This document shows, piece after piece, positions 9,038 through 17,089 of a stretch of DNA of 64,000 nt (positions are counted from its first letter, which is position 1; the number at the start of each line of letters is the position of its first letter). The position numbers and the translations under genes were made by a program. Under the pieces are notes generated by a model, which saw nothing but the letters and a program-made list of their open reading frames with translations, ran no database searches and was not told the DNA's origin. The DNA is from Marinobacter nauticus (GTDB lineage: Bacteria; Pseudomonadota; Gammaproteobacteria; Enterobacterales; Shewanellaceae): contig NZ_JAHVJZ010000001.1 in the NCBI RefSeq assembly GCF_019801015.1, forward strand, positions 124,001 through 188,000, in the 5' to 3' direction.

Positions 9038-10360
9038 TCAAGCCTTGGCCTGGGCCAGGTATTTTGCCATCTCTTGAGCCGGAACCATACCACCACCGGT
9101 GGCCCACACCAGATGGGTGGCGTTGGCCATTTTCTCCGGGGGCAGGGCCATCCGCTCAAGATAGGCGGTGTCAGCGCAAACCCGGACCGGGCCGGGCATG
9201 CCTGCCAGCGCTGAGGGTTCCAGTTGAATGCCCTCGGCGTGGTTCAGCAACCCCAGAAGATCGTACATCTGCTGATCATCCAGGGTCAGGTAACCATCAA
9301 TCAGCCGCTCCATGGCGCGTCCGACAAAGCCGGAGGGACGGCCTACGGCCAAACCGTCGGCCGCGGTGAGATTATCAATACCCAGATCCTGAACTGCAAT
9401 ACCCTCGTGCAATCCGGTGTGCACGCCCAGCACCATGCACGGGGAGTGAGTGGGCTCCGCGAACAGGATATGGACGTGGTCTCCAAACGCCAGTTTCAGG
9501 CCGAAGGCCACGCCTCCGGGGCCACCACCCACGCCACAGGGCAGGTAGACAAACAGGGGATGCTCAGCATCGACAACCACGCCCATCCGGGCAAACTGGG
9601 CTTTGACCCGCTCGCCCGCGACGGCGTAGCCCAGAAACAGCGTGCGGCTGTTCTCATCGTCGATAAAAAAGCAATCCGGGTCAGCTTCAGCGGCTTGGCG
9701 GCCCTGTTCGACCGCCACGCCGTAATCCTGCTCGTACTCCACGACGGTAACGCCATGCTGCCGCAGTTTGGCCTTCTTCCATTCCCGGGCGTCGGCGGAC
9801 ATGTGCACCGTCACGTCAAACCCCAGCCGGGCGCTGATGATGCCAATGGACAGCCCCAGGTTGCCGGTAGAACCGACGGCGATGCGTTTGCCGGCGAAGA
9901 AGGCGCGGCATTCGTCGCTGAGCAAATTGGCGTAGTCATCCTGTTCGGTGATCAGGCCCGCGTCCAGCGCGAGCGCATCGGCGTGAGTCAGTACTTCATA
10001 AATGCCGCCCCGGGCTTTGATGGAGCCGGAGATGGGCAGGTGGCTGTCCAGCTTAAGCAGCAGCTGGCCAGCGATGGGCTGGCCAAAGCGTTCGGCCAGT
10101 GCAGCCTGCATCTGCGGAATCGACGTAATTGGCGATTCAATGATGCCACCAGCATCCAGGGTTTCCGGAAACGCTTTGGCCAGGTAAGGGGCGAATCGGG
10201 TAAGCCGGGCGCTGGCATCCGCCACGTCGGCTTGGCTCAGTCCCACGTAGGGCAGGGCGTCGCTCAGTGAGGTGACGTTGGGATTAAACCAGGTGATCGG
10301 CTCCAGCTTGATCAGCTGTTGGACCAGCGGAAAGCGCTCGGTCAGGGCGTGAATGTTCAT
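9038..10360 (-). CDS. dsdA: D-serine ammonia-lyase (D-serine dehydratase)
   Basis: The protein has 440 aa, against 442 in E. coli DsdA. It is a fold-type II PLP enzyme that converts D-serine to pyruvate and ammonia in the cytosol. The PLP-binding lysine is in SGSIKARGG (K115); the glycine-rich phosphate-binding loop appears as GSTGNLGLS and a second Gly-rich stretch as [10 protein letters not shown]. It sits 24 bases downstream of the cardiolipin synthase gene and is followed by ridA. The start at 10360 has no strong ribosome-binding site, which fits re-initiation after the upstream gene. No dsdC regulator or dsdX permease is adjacent, unlike the enteric locus. Confidence 0.94.
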   Translation of the reverse strand: MNIHALTERFPLVQQLIKLEPITWFNPNVTSLSDALPYVGLSQADVADASARLTRFAPYLAKAFPETLDAGGIIESPITSIPQMQAALAERFGQPIAGQLLLKLDSHLPISGSIKARGGIYEVLTHADALALDAGLITEQDDYANLLSDECRAFFAGKRIAVGSTGNLGLSIGIISARLGFDVTVHMSADAREWKKAKLRQHGVTVVEYEQDYGVAVEQGRQAAEADPDCFFIDDENSRTLFLGYAVAGERVKAQFARMGVVVDAEHPLFVYLPCGVGGGPGGVAFGLKLAFGDHVHILFAEPTHSPCMVLGVHTGLHEGIAVQDLGIDNLTAADGLAVGRPSGFVGRAMERLIDGYLTLDDQQMYDLLGLLNHAEGIQLEPSALAGMPGPVRVCADTAYLERMALPPEKMANATHLVWATGGGMVPAQEMAKYLAQAKA

Positions 10361-10384
10361 TGGGATCGTCAGTCAGGCGCTGCA

Positions 10385-11845
10385 TCAGAGCAGCGGGGCA
10401 AACATGTAGAAAAACTGCTCAGCCAGTTTGTGGCGCAGCGGGCGCTCGTGCCACTCGTCCAGCTTGAGCGGGTAGGATTGCGACAGGTAATCGTCGTGCA
10501 CCGATTTCAGGTGCACACACAAGTCCTCATCGTCCACCGCCAGGGTGATCTCGCCGTTCAGTTTCAGGCTGCGAATGTCCATATTAACGGTGCCGATCAG
10601 GCAATGATCTTCATCGATAAGCAGGGACTTGGTGTGCAACAGTCCGCCTTTAAAGCGGCAAATGTTGACGCCGGAACGCAGCAGCTCACTGAAAAAGGAA
10701 CGACTGGCCCACTCCACCATCATGGAGTCGTTTTTGTCGGGCACAATCAGCGTCACTTCAACCCCACTTTGGGCGGCGGTCTTGAGCGCTTCCATCAGGT
10801 GCTCGCTGGGCACAAAGTAGGGCGAACAGAGAGTGAGGCTTTTGCGGGCGTGGTAGATCGAAAGCAGCAACACTTTCTGAATCACGTTGTCCGGCAGACC
10901 GGGTCCGGAAGGGATGACCTGCAGCGCGTCCTCACCGTGAGGTTCGTGGGCCAGGGTATCGAATTTGGGCACTTCCGGAAGGTGTCGCTCGCCGGTTTCC
11001 ACTTCCCAGTCCCAGGATTGAATGGCACCCAGTACCGGCACTGCCGGACCGGTGATGCGCACCAGTACGTCCACCCACTCGCCGACACCGGCGTCCTGTT
11101 TAAACACCCGGCTGTCCGCCAGGTTCATGGAACCGGTGTAGCCGATGGCGTTGTCGATAACGACGATTTTGCGGTGTTGCCGCAGATCCAGACGGCGGAA
11201 GAACATCCGAAGCGGGCTGACCGCAAGGGCCTCCACCACATCAATGCCTGCTTCGGTCAGGGTGCGCGGCCATTGGCTGTTAAAGAAACTGCGGCTGCCG
11301 GCGGCGTCCAGCAGCAGCTTAATGCTGACCCCCCGCCCGGCGGCCCGGATCAGTGCCAGAGCCACGTCGTCGGCCCGACCACCGGGACTCCAGATGTAGA
11401 ACTCCAGCGCAATGCTGTGTTGAGCGCCGTCAATGTCGTCAATCAGCTGGCGGAAAATGCTGTCGCCATCGGGCAGCAGTTCCATATGGTTGCCCACCAG
11501 GGAGGGAATGCCGGTACGGTTGATGCACAAGCCGTGGATGGGGCGGGCATGCTGGCCCATTTGGGGGACAGAGCGACGGTGCTGATCCGCCAGTTCACTG
11601 AACCAGTCGGCATAGGGTTCAAACATCGCCTCTGCACGGCTGGTCCGTTTTTTGCCGATGTTGAGCTCACCAAACAACAGGTAACAGACCACACCAAACA
11701 ACGGAATGATGTAGATCAGCAGCAGCCAGGCCAGAGAGACGCCGAAGGGGCGGCGCTTCAGGGCGATGCGCAGGGAGACACCAGCAACCAACACCCAATA
11801 GCCTGCCAGGGACAGCAGGGTGGCCGCCTGATAGAGGTTATCCAT
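10385..11845 (-). CDS. clsA: Cardiolipin synthase (phospholipase D superfamily)
   Basis: The 486-aa protein matches ClsA length and layout: two N-terminal transmembrane segments (about 8-28 and 37-60) followed by two phospholipase D domains. Both HKD catalytic motifs are intact, at H224-x-K226-D231 and H404-x-K406-D411. ClsA-type enzymes join two phosphatidylglycerols into cardiolipin and glycerol at the inner membrane. It lies 11 bases downstream of the EEP-family gene and 24 bases upstream of dsdA, so these genes are probably co-transcribed. Confidence 0.94.
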   Translation of the reverse strand: MDNLYQAATLLSLAGYWVLVAGVSLRIALKRRPFGVSLAWLLLIYIIPLFGVVCYLLFGELNIGKKRTSRAEAMFEPYADWFSELADQHRRSVPQMGQHARPIHGLCINRTGIPSLVGNHMELLPDGDSIFRQLIDDIDGAQHSIALEFYIWSPGGRADDVALALIRAAGRGVSIKLLLDAAGSRSFFNSQWPRTLTEAGIDVVEALAVSPLRMFFRRLDLRQHRKIVVIDNAIGYTGSMNLADSRVFKQDAGVGEWVDVLVRITGPAVPVLGAIQSWDWEVETGERHLPEVPKFDTLAHEPHGEDALQVIPSGPGLPDNVIQKVLLLSIYHARKSLTLCSPYFVPSEHLMEALKTAAQSGVEVTLIVPDKNDSMMVEWASRSFFSELLRSGVNICRFKGGLLHTKSLLIDEDHCLIGTVNMDIRSLKLNGEITLAVDDEDLCVHLKSVHDDYLSQSYPLKLDEWHERPLRHKLAEQFFYMFAPLL

Positions 11846-11856
11846 CTAAGAGTTTG

Positions 11857-12738
11857 TCACTCAACGGTTTGTATCGTTCTGTCGTCTAGCTTACTGCCAT
11901 TTGTGGCGTCCGCATAGTCTGACCCGACGTAGCGGAAGCCCACCAACATAGGCTGATGGTCAGAACTTTGCGTCTGCTCAAATACCCGGGCGGAACCGGG
12001 TTGTACGACCAAATCTCGGCTGTGGAATATGTGGTCCAGCGGGCTGCCGAAAAAACGGGTACGTTCATCGTCGCTGAAGCTGACCGGCTGAAGGCCAAGC
12101 CGGGCGGTGGCCTGGGCAAGCAGTTTCAGGCGAGCCGGACTCCAGGTGTTGAAGTCACCGGACAGAATCATCGGCCCCCGGTGGCGGGCCAATCGCGTTT
12201 CCAACCCTTGTACCTGAGTGGCAAAGTCGCGGTTGCTGACAAAGTTAATGGCGTGGATGTTGGCCACCAGCAGGGTCTGGTTGGAGGGCGTCAGTTGGTA
12301 CTCGGTGATCAGCGCGACCTTGGGGGTGTTACTGATCGGCTCTTTCACGTCGGAGAGCAGGGAGAGTTGCTCGGTTGGGGTGATGGTGGCGGCGGTCATC
12401 ACCCCGGACAGGGTGTTGTCATTCAGCACCAGGTTGGGGGCAAAGACGTAGCCGTGCTCTGAGGTGAGCGGCGGCAACAACACCGAAGGCAGGTTGGTTT
12501 CCTGCAACGTGATCAGCTGGGGTCGGAAATCGTTAATCAGGCCACCAAATTCGTGCTGCCACTCGGCGGTATCCAGCTTCTTGTAGATGTTCCAGTTGAG
12601 CAGGCGCAGGTCATCATCCGGCAGGGCCTGAGCAATCGGCGCCGGGTGGTCCAGAGTGACGGCGTGTTCCGGCGGCATTGGGCAGCCCGACAGGCTGAGC
12701 ACCAACAGCAGCGACGCCAGTAGTGGAAGCAAACGCAT
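11857..12738 (-). CDS. Endonuclease/exonuclease/phosphatase (EEP) family lipoprotein
   Basis: The 293-aa protein carries the EEP fold signatures in order: NWNIYK near the start of the domain, TLQET, SGDFNTWS and a C-terminal SSDHQPML. These hold the metal-binding Glu and Asp and the catalytic Asp-His pair. Domain members hydrolyse phosphodiester bonds in nucleic acids or phospholipids. It resembles the YafD-like group, but here a lipobox (LSGC) follows a hydrophobic start, so the enzyme should be lipid-anchored outside the cytoplasm. Being 11 bases from a cardiolipin synthase makes a phospholipid-related substrate possible; this is inference. Confidence 0.82.
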   Translation of the reverse strand: MRLLPLLASLLLVLSLSGCPMPPEHAVTLDHPAPIAQALPDDDLRLLNWNIYKKLDTAEWQHEFGGLINDFRPQLITLQETNLPSVLLPPLTSEHGYVFAPNLVLNDNTLSGVMTAATITPTEQLSLLSDVKEPISNTPKVALITEYQLTPSNQTLLVANIHAINFVSNRDFATQVQGLETRLARHRGPMILSGDFNTWSPARLKLLAQATARLGLQPVSFSDDERTRFFGSPLDHIFHSRDLVVQPGSARVFEQTQSSDHQPMLVGFRYVGSDYADATNGSKLDDRTIQTVE

Positions 12739-12774
12739 TGGCCGATTGTACGCTGGAGAGCCGGGGCTGGCCAG

Positions 12775-13776
12775 TTATTGCCCGTTGCGCTGCCCGCGGG
12801 CGAGGTAGCCGGTGTCCACGCCGAACCAGAACGCGTCGGATTTCTCGTCGTACATCATATGCCTGACTGTGCCGCCGCCAGGCACCTCCGATCCGCTGAT
12901 AAAACGCCGGGCGCCGGTATCAAAGCCGACAATACGGTTGGGCATCATGCCGGTTTGAGCCACCCATAGGATGCCGTCGTCGTCCAGCGCGGTACCGTAC
13001 GGCTGGCTTTGGGGCCCTCCGGGCAGGGGAAAGTCGACAAACCGGTTGCTGTCGCGGTCGTAACTGCCCAACACGCCGCGACTGTAGTCCGCGTACCAGA
13101 TGATGCCGTCCGGGGTGATCTCCAGCCGGCGCGGACGGGACTGAGGAGAGGGCAGGGAGACTTCTGTCAGTGCCAGGCTGTCCGGTTCCACCAGTGCCAG
13201 CTTGTTGCTGCCGAGCAGTACGGCCACCACCATGCCGTCCGGCGCAATTTTGATGCCGTAGGGGCGAGCGTCGTGAGTGGGAATCGACGCCAGCTTCACC
13301 GCACCGGTTGTCGGGTCCAGACGGCCAATGATGTTGCTCCATTGGGCGGTAAACCAGATGTGCCCATCGGGATGACGGACCAGCGTATGCGGGTCTGTTA
13401 CGCCCGACGGCATCGGGTAGCGGGTCACCTTGCCTGTATTGGGGGCAATGGCACCGATCAGGGCGTTCTTATTGCCGGCGTACCAGACCGTGCCTTCATT
13501 ATCGACAATCAGATTATGGGGATGGGTGCCCTCATCAATGTCCACTTTGCTGAACGTTCCGGTGTCGGGATTAAACCGGGCCAGGTAGTTGCCGGTCTGC
13601 CCGCAGAACCAGACCTCACCATCCGGCGCAACGTAGGGGTCTCTGGGGCGGCCACCCCAACTGACCGGCCACTCGGTAATCATAAGCTGGTTGGGTAACG
13701 CGTCATCGGCGCAGACCGGTGCCGATCCGAGGCCGAACAGCAGTACCAGAGGCGCAAGGCGATTGCAGAGAGACAT
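12775..13776 (-). CDS. Exported beta-propeller protein, virginiamycin B lyase-like
   Basis: The 333-aa protein has a clear signal peptide ending ...VCADD and then repeated blades of about 40-45 residues with the pattern GxxWF/Y...N.IG..dP.tG. This is the streptogramin lyase (Vgb)/NHL propeller pattern. Homologues with a signal peptide are common in proteobacteria that never meet streptogramins, so a true antibiotic lyase activity should not be assumed. A GGAAGGGA ribosome-binding site precedes the start. The EEP gene starts 36 bases after its stop, so it may head the operon. Confidence 0.8.
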   Translation of the reverse strand: MSLCNRLAPLVLLFGLGSAPVCADDALPNQLMITEWPVSWGGRPRDPYVAPDGEVWFCGQTGNYLARFNPDTGTFSKVDIDEGTHPHNLIVDNEGTVWYAGNKNALIGAIAPNTGKVTRYPMPSGVTDPHTLVRHPDGHIWFTAQWSNIIGRLDPTTGAVKLASIPTHDARPYGIKIAPDGMVVAVLLGSNKLALVEPDSLALTEVSLPSPQSRPRRLEITPDGIIWYADYSRGVLGSYDRDSNRFVDFPLPGGPQSQPYGTALDDDGILWVAQTGMMPNRIVGFDTGARRFISGSEVPGGGTVRHMMYDEKSDAFWFGVDTGYLARGQRNGQ

Positions 13777-13851
13777 GGTGTTTCCCTTCCGACAAGAGTT
13801 GAGCCAAGTGAAGCTGAAAGCGCTGGATTTGCAAGGGAAGGGAGAGCAAAC

Positions 13852-13880
13852 AAAAAAGCCGGAGTGCAGAGCACTCCGGC
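13852..13880 (-). terminator. Intrinsic terminator of the split-Soret cytochrome operon
   Basis: The stem GCCGGAGTG/CACTCCGGC has a CAGAG loop. On the minus strand it is followed by six U (A-run at 13852-13857). It lies 31 bases past the lipoprotein stop codon. Confidence 0.88.
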
Positions 13881-13911
13881 AAACATTGCAGTGGACGAGG
13901 GATCGTGCGAC

Positions 13912-14406
13912 TTACTCTGTCCAGGCCGGGTCAGTAGTGACCTGGGCACCCTGGATGGAGAGGGCTGCGCGATAGGTTTCGACGTCATCCCGCCAGTTCA
14001 GGCCGCTGGCCAGCACCTGGTAGACGCCCGGGTCGGACTCGGTCAGTACGGCGTCGCAATGGCCGGTCGGGTCGGTGCAGTCCAGCACAGAGGCTTCGTG
14101 CCAGGTGAGCCCGAACTTCACAGAGGTGGGCCCGGCGGCGGGATACCCCATATAGAGCACCTGGAACTGACTGGCTCCGGTGACCGGGAGCTGTCCGTCC
14201 CCTGTCAGTTTGAAGCTGACTGCGCCGCCGGGGCCGTCGAACTCGGTAATGGTGAGATCCAGCGTGGTGGTCTCATCGATGCTGATGGTTTCCTCCTCCG
14301 GTGGTGGCGGCGGAGGGGTATCGTCGTTACTGTCGCTGCCGCAGGCGGCGAGGCCGAGGGCGGCCAGCAGCACAATGGTGCTACGGGTATCAATGATCCG
14401 TTTCAT
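13912..14406 (-). CDS. Putative lipoprotein, partner of split-Soret-like cytochrome
   Basis: The 164-aa protein starts with a signal peptide and a lipobox (LAAC), then a low-complexity linker rich in Asp, Pro and Glu, then a beta-rich domain. The domain has a faint likeness to the N-terminal beta domains of OmcA/MtrC-type surface cytochromes, but it contains no CxxCH motif, so it binds no c-heme itself. Its TAAGGAG ribosome-binding site overlaps the stop codon of the cytochrome gene only ten bases upstream, so the two are one operon. A role as anchor or partner of the cytochrome is inferred from this context. Confidence 0.7.
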   Translation of the reverse strand: MKRIIDTRSTIVLLAALGLAACGSDSNDDTPPPPPPEEETISIDETTTLDLTITEFDGPGGAVSFKLTGDGQLPVTGASQFQVLYMGYPAAGPTSVKFGLTWHEASVLDCTDPTGHCDAVLTESDPGVYQVLASGLNWRDDVETYRAALSIQGAQVTTDPAWTE

Positions 14407-14416
14407 GACTCGCTCC

Positions 14417-15235
14417 TTAGTTACCGACGTAGTGACCGCCGTGGCAGGTATCGCACTCCATATTGGTCATGACGCTCGGACCGAAGCTGTCGGCTTTGCT
14501 GTGGCAGGTTTTGCAGCTGCCGACGGTGTCAGTCATTTCGCCGATGCCGGTCAGGTCTTCACCGTCCATGGCTTTATTGAGGATGACCACAATCTGGTAA
14601 GCGATGGAGGCGGACAGTTCGGAGCAGCGCTCGCCCTTGTCCTTGGCGTTTTTACCGTTGGTGCGGGCCCAGTTGGTGATGGAGGAGTGGCACAACAGGC
14701 TACCGGCGACAGTGGGCTGGCCCACTTTGGCTTTCAGCTCTTCGGTGTTGGCGCCGATGGCATCCAGGAAAGCGTCGTCACGCAGCGGCAGGGATTCCTG
14801 CTCGTAGTAGCGCAGTACGCGGGTCAGATAGGCGTTGGCCGCTTCACCGTTGATGGAAAGCAGGTTAAACAGCATACCGCTGGCATTCACGTTACCGCAG
14901 ACGGAGCCTTCACCCAGAATACCGGCGTAGCCGTAGTGAGCCAGCGCAGTGGGAACCTGAGCAAACTTGGCGGCGTCCGGAGAGTCGGATTGAGCCAGGC
15001 TGGAGATGATGCCGTGGAACACCTGGTACATACAGCCATTACCCGCTTCATAAGCGGCCTTGGCAACCGCATAGGGGTCCAGTTTGGCGTAAGCCAGACG
15101 CTCGCCCACAGTGAGAGACCAGCCTTCGGCAGTTTGTGTTGCGGCCAGTACGGGATTTGCCATCAGTACGGAACCTGCAGCGGCGCCGGAGATACCGATG
15201 ATGTGTGTCAGTGCTTGTCGTCTGTCCATGGTCAT
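14417..15235 (-). CDS. Split-Soret-like c-type cytochrome (C_GCAxxG family) with Tat-type signal
   Basis: The 272-aa product has two CxxCH heme sites near its C-terminus (CKTCH about 241-245, CDTCH about 261-265). Further upstream are family cysteines in GNGC (C68) and SVCG (C113). This matches the split-Soret cytochrome/C_GCAxxG_C_C layout known from Desulfovibrio. The N-terminus has an RR pair (residues 5-6) before a hydrophobic stretch ending in AxA, which looks like a Tat signal; that is odd because c-type cytochromes normally travel unfolded by Sec. ATG at 15235 is preferred to a GTG nine bases earlier because AAGG sits at the right distance. It is divergent from a ToxR-like regulator. 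Confidence 0.8.
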   Translation of the reverse strand: MTMDRRQALTHIIGISGAAAGSVLMANPVLAATQTAEGWSLTVGERLAYAKLDPYAVAKAAYEAGNGCMYQVFHGIISSLAQSDSPDAAKFAQVPTALAHYGYAGILGEGSVCGNVNASGMLFNLLSINGEAANAYLTRVLRYYEQESLPLRDDAFLDAIGANTEELKAKVGQPTVAGSLLCHSSITNWARTNGKNAKDKGERCSELSASIAYQIVVILNKAMDGEDLTGIGEMTDTVGSCKTCHSKADSFGPSVMTNMECDTCHGGHYVGN

Positions 15236-15650
15236 GATGGTCACCTTATCGTTCGTTCTTGGGTATTCGCGCTGTTCGGCGCTTGAATCCAGTGTTGGGC
15301 AGAGCGAATTCCGGTGACATGAACAGGATCACAGTAATCGGGGGGACGCTTTGGGGCGGATTTTTGACTCGGCAGAGCAAGAAGCTCACTGCCTCAATGA
15401 AGTCATTTTCGAGTTATCCACTGCATATTTGCGAATATTCCTTCTTTAGTGTCGAAATAATCGCGATTACTCAAAATTATTCGCCGACATTACGGTTTGG
15501 CGGGTTTGATCCAGAACAAGTTTCCATTCGATTGACCTAATAAAGGCCCTTATTAAGCACGGCGGTTTGCAGGAATGTGACCGGGTTGGGGGAAATTTCG
15601 TGCCAGGATTTTACACTTGAGATCATCCGTAGTTACCCAGTGAACAGGCC
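15236..15650. promoter_or_regulatory. AT-rich divergent promoter region between cytochrome operon and ToxR-like gene
   Basis: This 415-base gap between divergent genes is clearly richer in A/T than its surroundings, with TTATT- and AATAATCG-type stretches at about 15410-15500. No gene is supported. It most likely holds both promoters and the binding sites of the ToxR-like regulator. A poor CRP-like match (CATGA-N6-TCACA near 15317-15332) was not counted as a site. Confidence 0.5.
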
Positions 15651-16421
15651 ATGCCAGGGATAGAATTGGGGAGTGTGATCTTCCATCGACAACAAGCTCA
15701 GCTTGAACGTATTGAGGACGGTGAGCGCTGGACCTTGCCGCGGGCGGAGTTTCTGGTGCTGACGCAGCTTCTGGACCACCCGGGCATCAGCCTGAGTAAA
15801 GAACGGTTGCGCTGTGGCGGCGAAGCCGAACCGGTGATGAGCGGTTCCGCCGTGGTGAAAGCGGTGTTTACCTTGCGCCACTTTGTTGGCGAACAGGGCA
15901 CGCAACTGATTCAGACGGTACCCGGAAAGGGCTACAAGCTGGGCCAGAGTGTGGCTGAGGAAGCGGAACCGACACCGAAGCGTCAGGTGATTCCGCTCGG
16001 ACGGATCAGCCAACCGGTGGCGGTGGGCGTGATTGCGGTCATGGCCTTGCTGGCGGCGCTGCTGTGGTGGTGGCCGGTACCGCCCGCCATTACGCCCATC
16101 GAACCCAACCAGGATGCGCTTGCCATCGTCAGTGGCGAAGATAAGGCTGTGTCGCTGATCCGGGTCAGCGCGGTGGATCTGAACCAGGACCTGCTGGAAT
16201 CCATTCGCCACCAATTGGCGGACAAACTGCGTGATTGCCCGAGTACCGGCTGGCAGCGCCTGTTTCTGGCGCGCTCCAACGACGGGCAGGTGCTTAACCT
16301 GACGTTCCAGGGTGAAGCGGACGGGCGCACCCGTTTGCGAAACATCAAGATCAGCGACTTTCGATCAGAGCCGACGTTTGTGTCTCCGCGCTGGCTGGAG
16401 GAGGTGAATCTCTGTGAATAA
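15651..16421 (+). CDS. ToxR/CadC-like membrane-bound winged-helix regulator
   Basis: The 256-aa protein has an N-terminal winged-helix DNA-binding domain of the OmpR/ToxR type (about 5-98; typical ...VSK.RL...SG.AVVKAV..LR... and VPGKGYKL). A proline/charged linker follows, then one transmembrane helix at about 121-142 and a periplasmic domain of about 110 residues with two Cys (in RDCPST and NLCE). ToxR-type proteins sense envelope signals and act directly on promoters. Its stop overlaps the next start by eight bases. The divergent cytochrome operon is the most obvious target. Confidence 0.85.
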   Translation: MPGIELGSVIFHRQQAQLERIEDGERWTLPRAEFLVLTQLLDHPGISLSKERLRCGGEAEPVMSGSAVVKAVFTLRHFVGEQGTQLIQTVPGKGYKLGQSVAEEAEPTPKRQVIPLGRISQPVAVGVIAVMALLAALLWWWPVPPAITPIEPNQDALAIVSGEDKAVSLIRVSAVDLNQDLLESIRHQLADKLRDCPSTGWQRLFLARSNDGQVLNLTFQGEADGRTRLRNIKISDFRSEPTFVSPRWLEEVNLCE

Positions 16422-16938
16422 GCCAATCATCACGCTATTGCTGGCACTGATTACGGTGCCTCTGTTGGGCGGCTGGAGCTGGCCGGCCTCCTCCGACAGC
16501 ACCAATCTGGTGCTCTCCTGTCGCAATGAACTGGTGGAAAACCGGCTGGTGGGGGAGAGTCACGATCAGTTTTATATGATTGCCGACTTTATGCTGCAGG
16601 GTAACCGGGCCAGCATTAACTACCGCTATTTTCGTCAGGATGGCCTTCCGGTAGGCACCATCAGCATGCGGGGTAAGGTGCTGGACGCGGATGTGGGCGA
16701 GGATGTGTACGCCCTCAGTCTTAATGAGAGCCGGGTACTGGTGGAAGATGAGGCACAGCCCTTGCCGCAGCATATGGCCTATCTGAAGTCGTTCAGCCAG
16801 CGCAATCTGGCCGAGCAGGGGGTGCATAATCTGACGCTGCGTTTGCTGCACCGGGATAACGAGGCGGATTACGCCATCGTGTTCTTCCTGCCCAGTACGG
16901 CCATTTGTGGGTGCAGCCTGCTGGATAACACCGGCTGA
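16414..16938 (+). CDS. Small membrane-anchored partner of the ToxR-like regulator (FidL/ToxS-like)
   Basis: The 174-aa protein starts at a GTG (16414) inside the end of the regulator gene, behind a GGAGGAGG stretch. It has one N-terminal hydrophobic segment (about 4-20) and a periplasmic beta-rich domain with Cys36 and two C-terminal cysteines (CGC). Size, topology and overlap with a ToxR-like gene match the MarT-FidL and ToxR-ToxS pairs, in which the small protein tunes or protects the periplasmic sensor. Sequence likeness by eye is closer to FidL-type than to ToxS. The function is inferred mainly from the arrangement. Confidence 0.7.
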   Translation: MNKPIITLLLALITVPLLGGWSWPASSDSTNLVLSCRNELVENRLVGESHDQFYMIADFMLQGNRASINYRYFRQDGLPVGTISMRGKVLDADVGEDVYALSLNESRVLVEDEAQPLPQHMAYLKSFSQRNLAEQGVHNLTLRLLHRDNEADYAIVFFLPSTAICGCSLLDNTG

Positions 16939-17043
16939 CGTCGTTGCCGAAATGACTGGTGCTCAGCACAGGGGCTGACGCCGGTGAGCGACCGCGTTTC
17001 AGTGAGTCAGAAGTTCTGCCTTCGAAGCCCGCGCTGGCGCCAA

Positions 17044-17072
17044 TAAAAAACGCCCCCATTAGGGGGCGTTGT
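17044..17072. terminator. Bidirectional terminator between FidL-like and M13 genes
   Basis: The stem AACGCCCCC/GGGGGCGTT has an ATTA loop and an A-run at 17045-17050 that gives a U-tract on the minus strand. It chiefly ends the second M13 peptidase transcript. Confidence 0.85.
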
Positions 17073-17089
17073 CTTACGGTATCTGGTGT

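Noticed and set aside
10319..11917. Plus-strand open frame of 532 codons over the cardiolipin synthase gene
   Set aside because: Antisense shadow; both HKD motifs are in the minus-strand frame.
15317..15332. CRP-like sequence upstream of the cytochrome operon
   Set aside because: Only one half-site is good (CATGA-N6-TCACA); too weak to list as a site.
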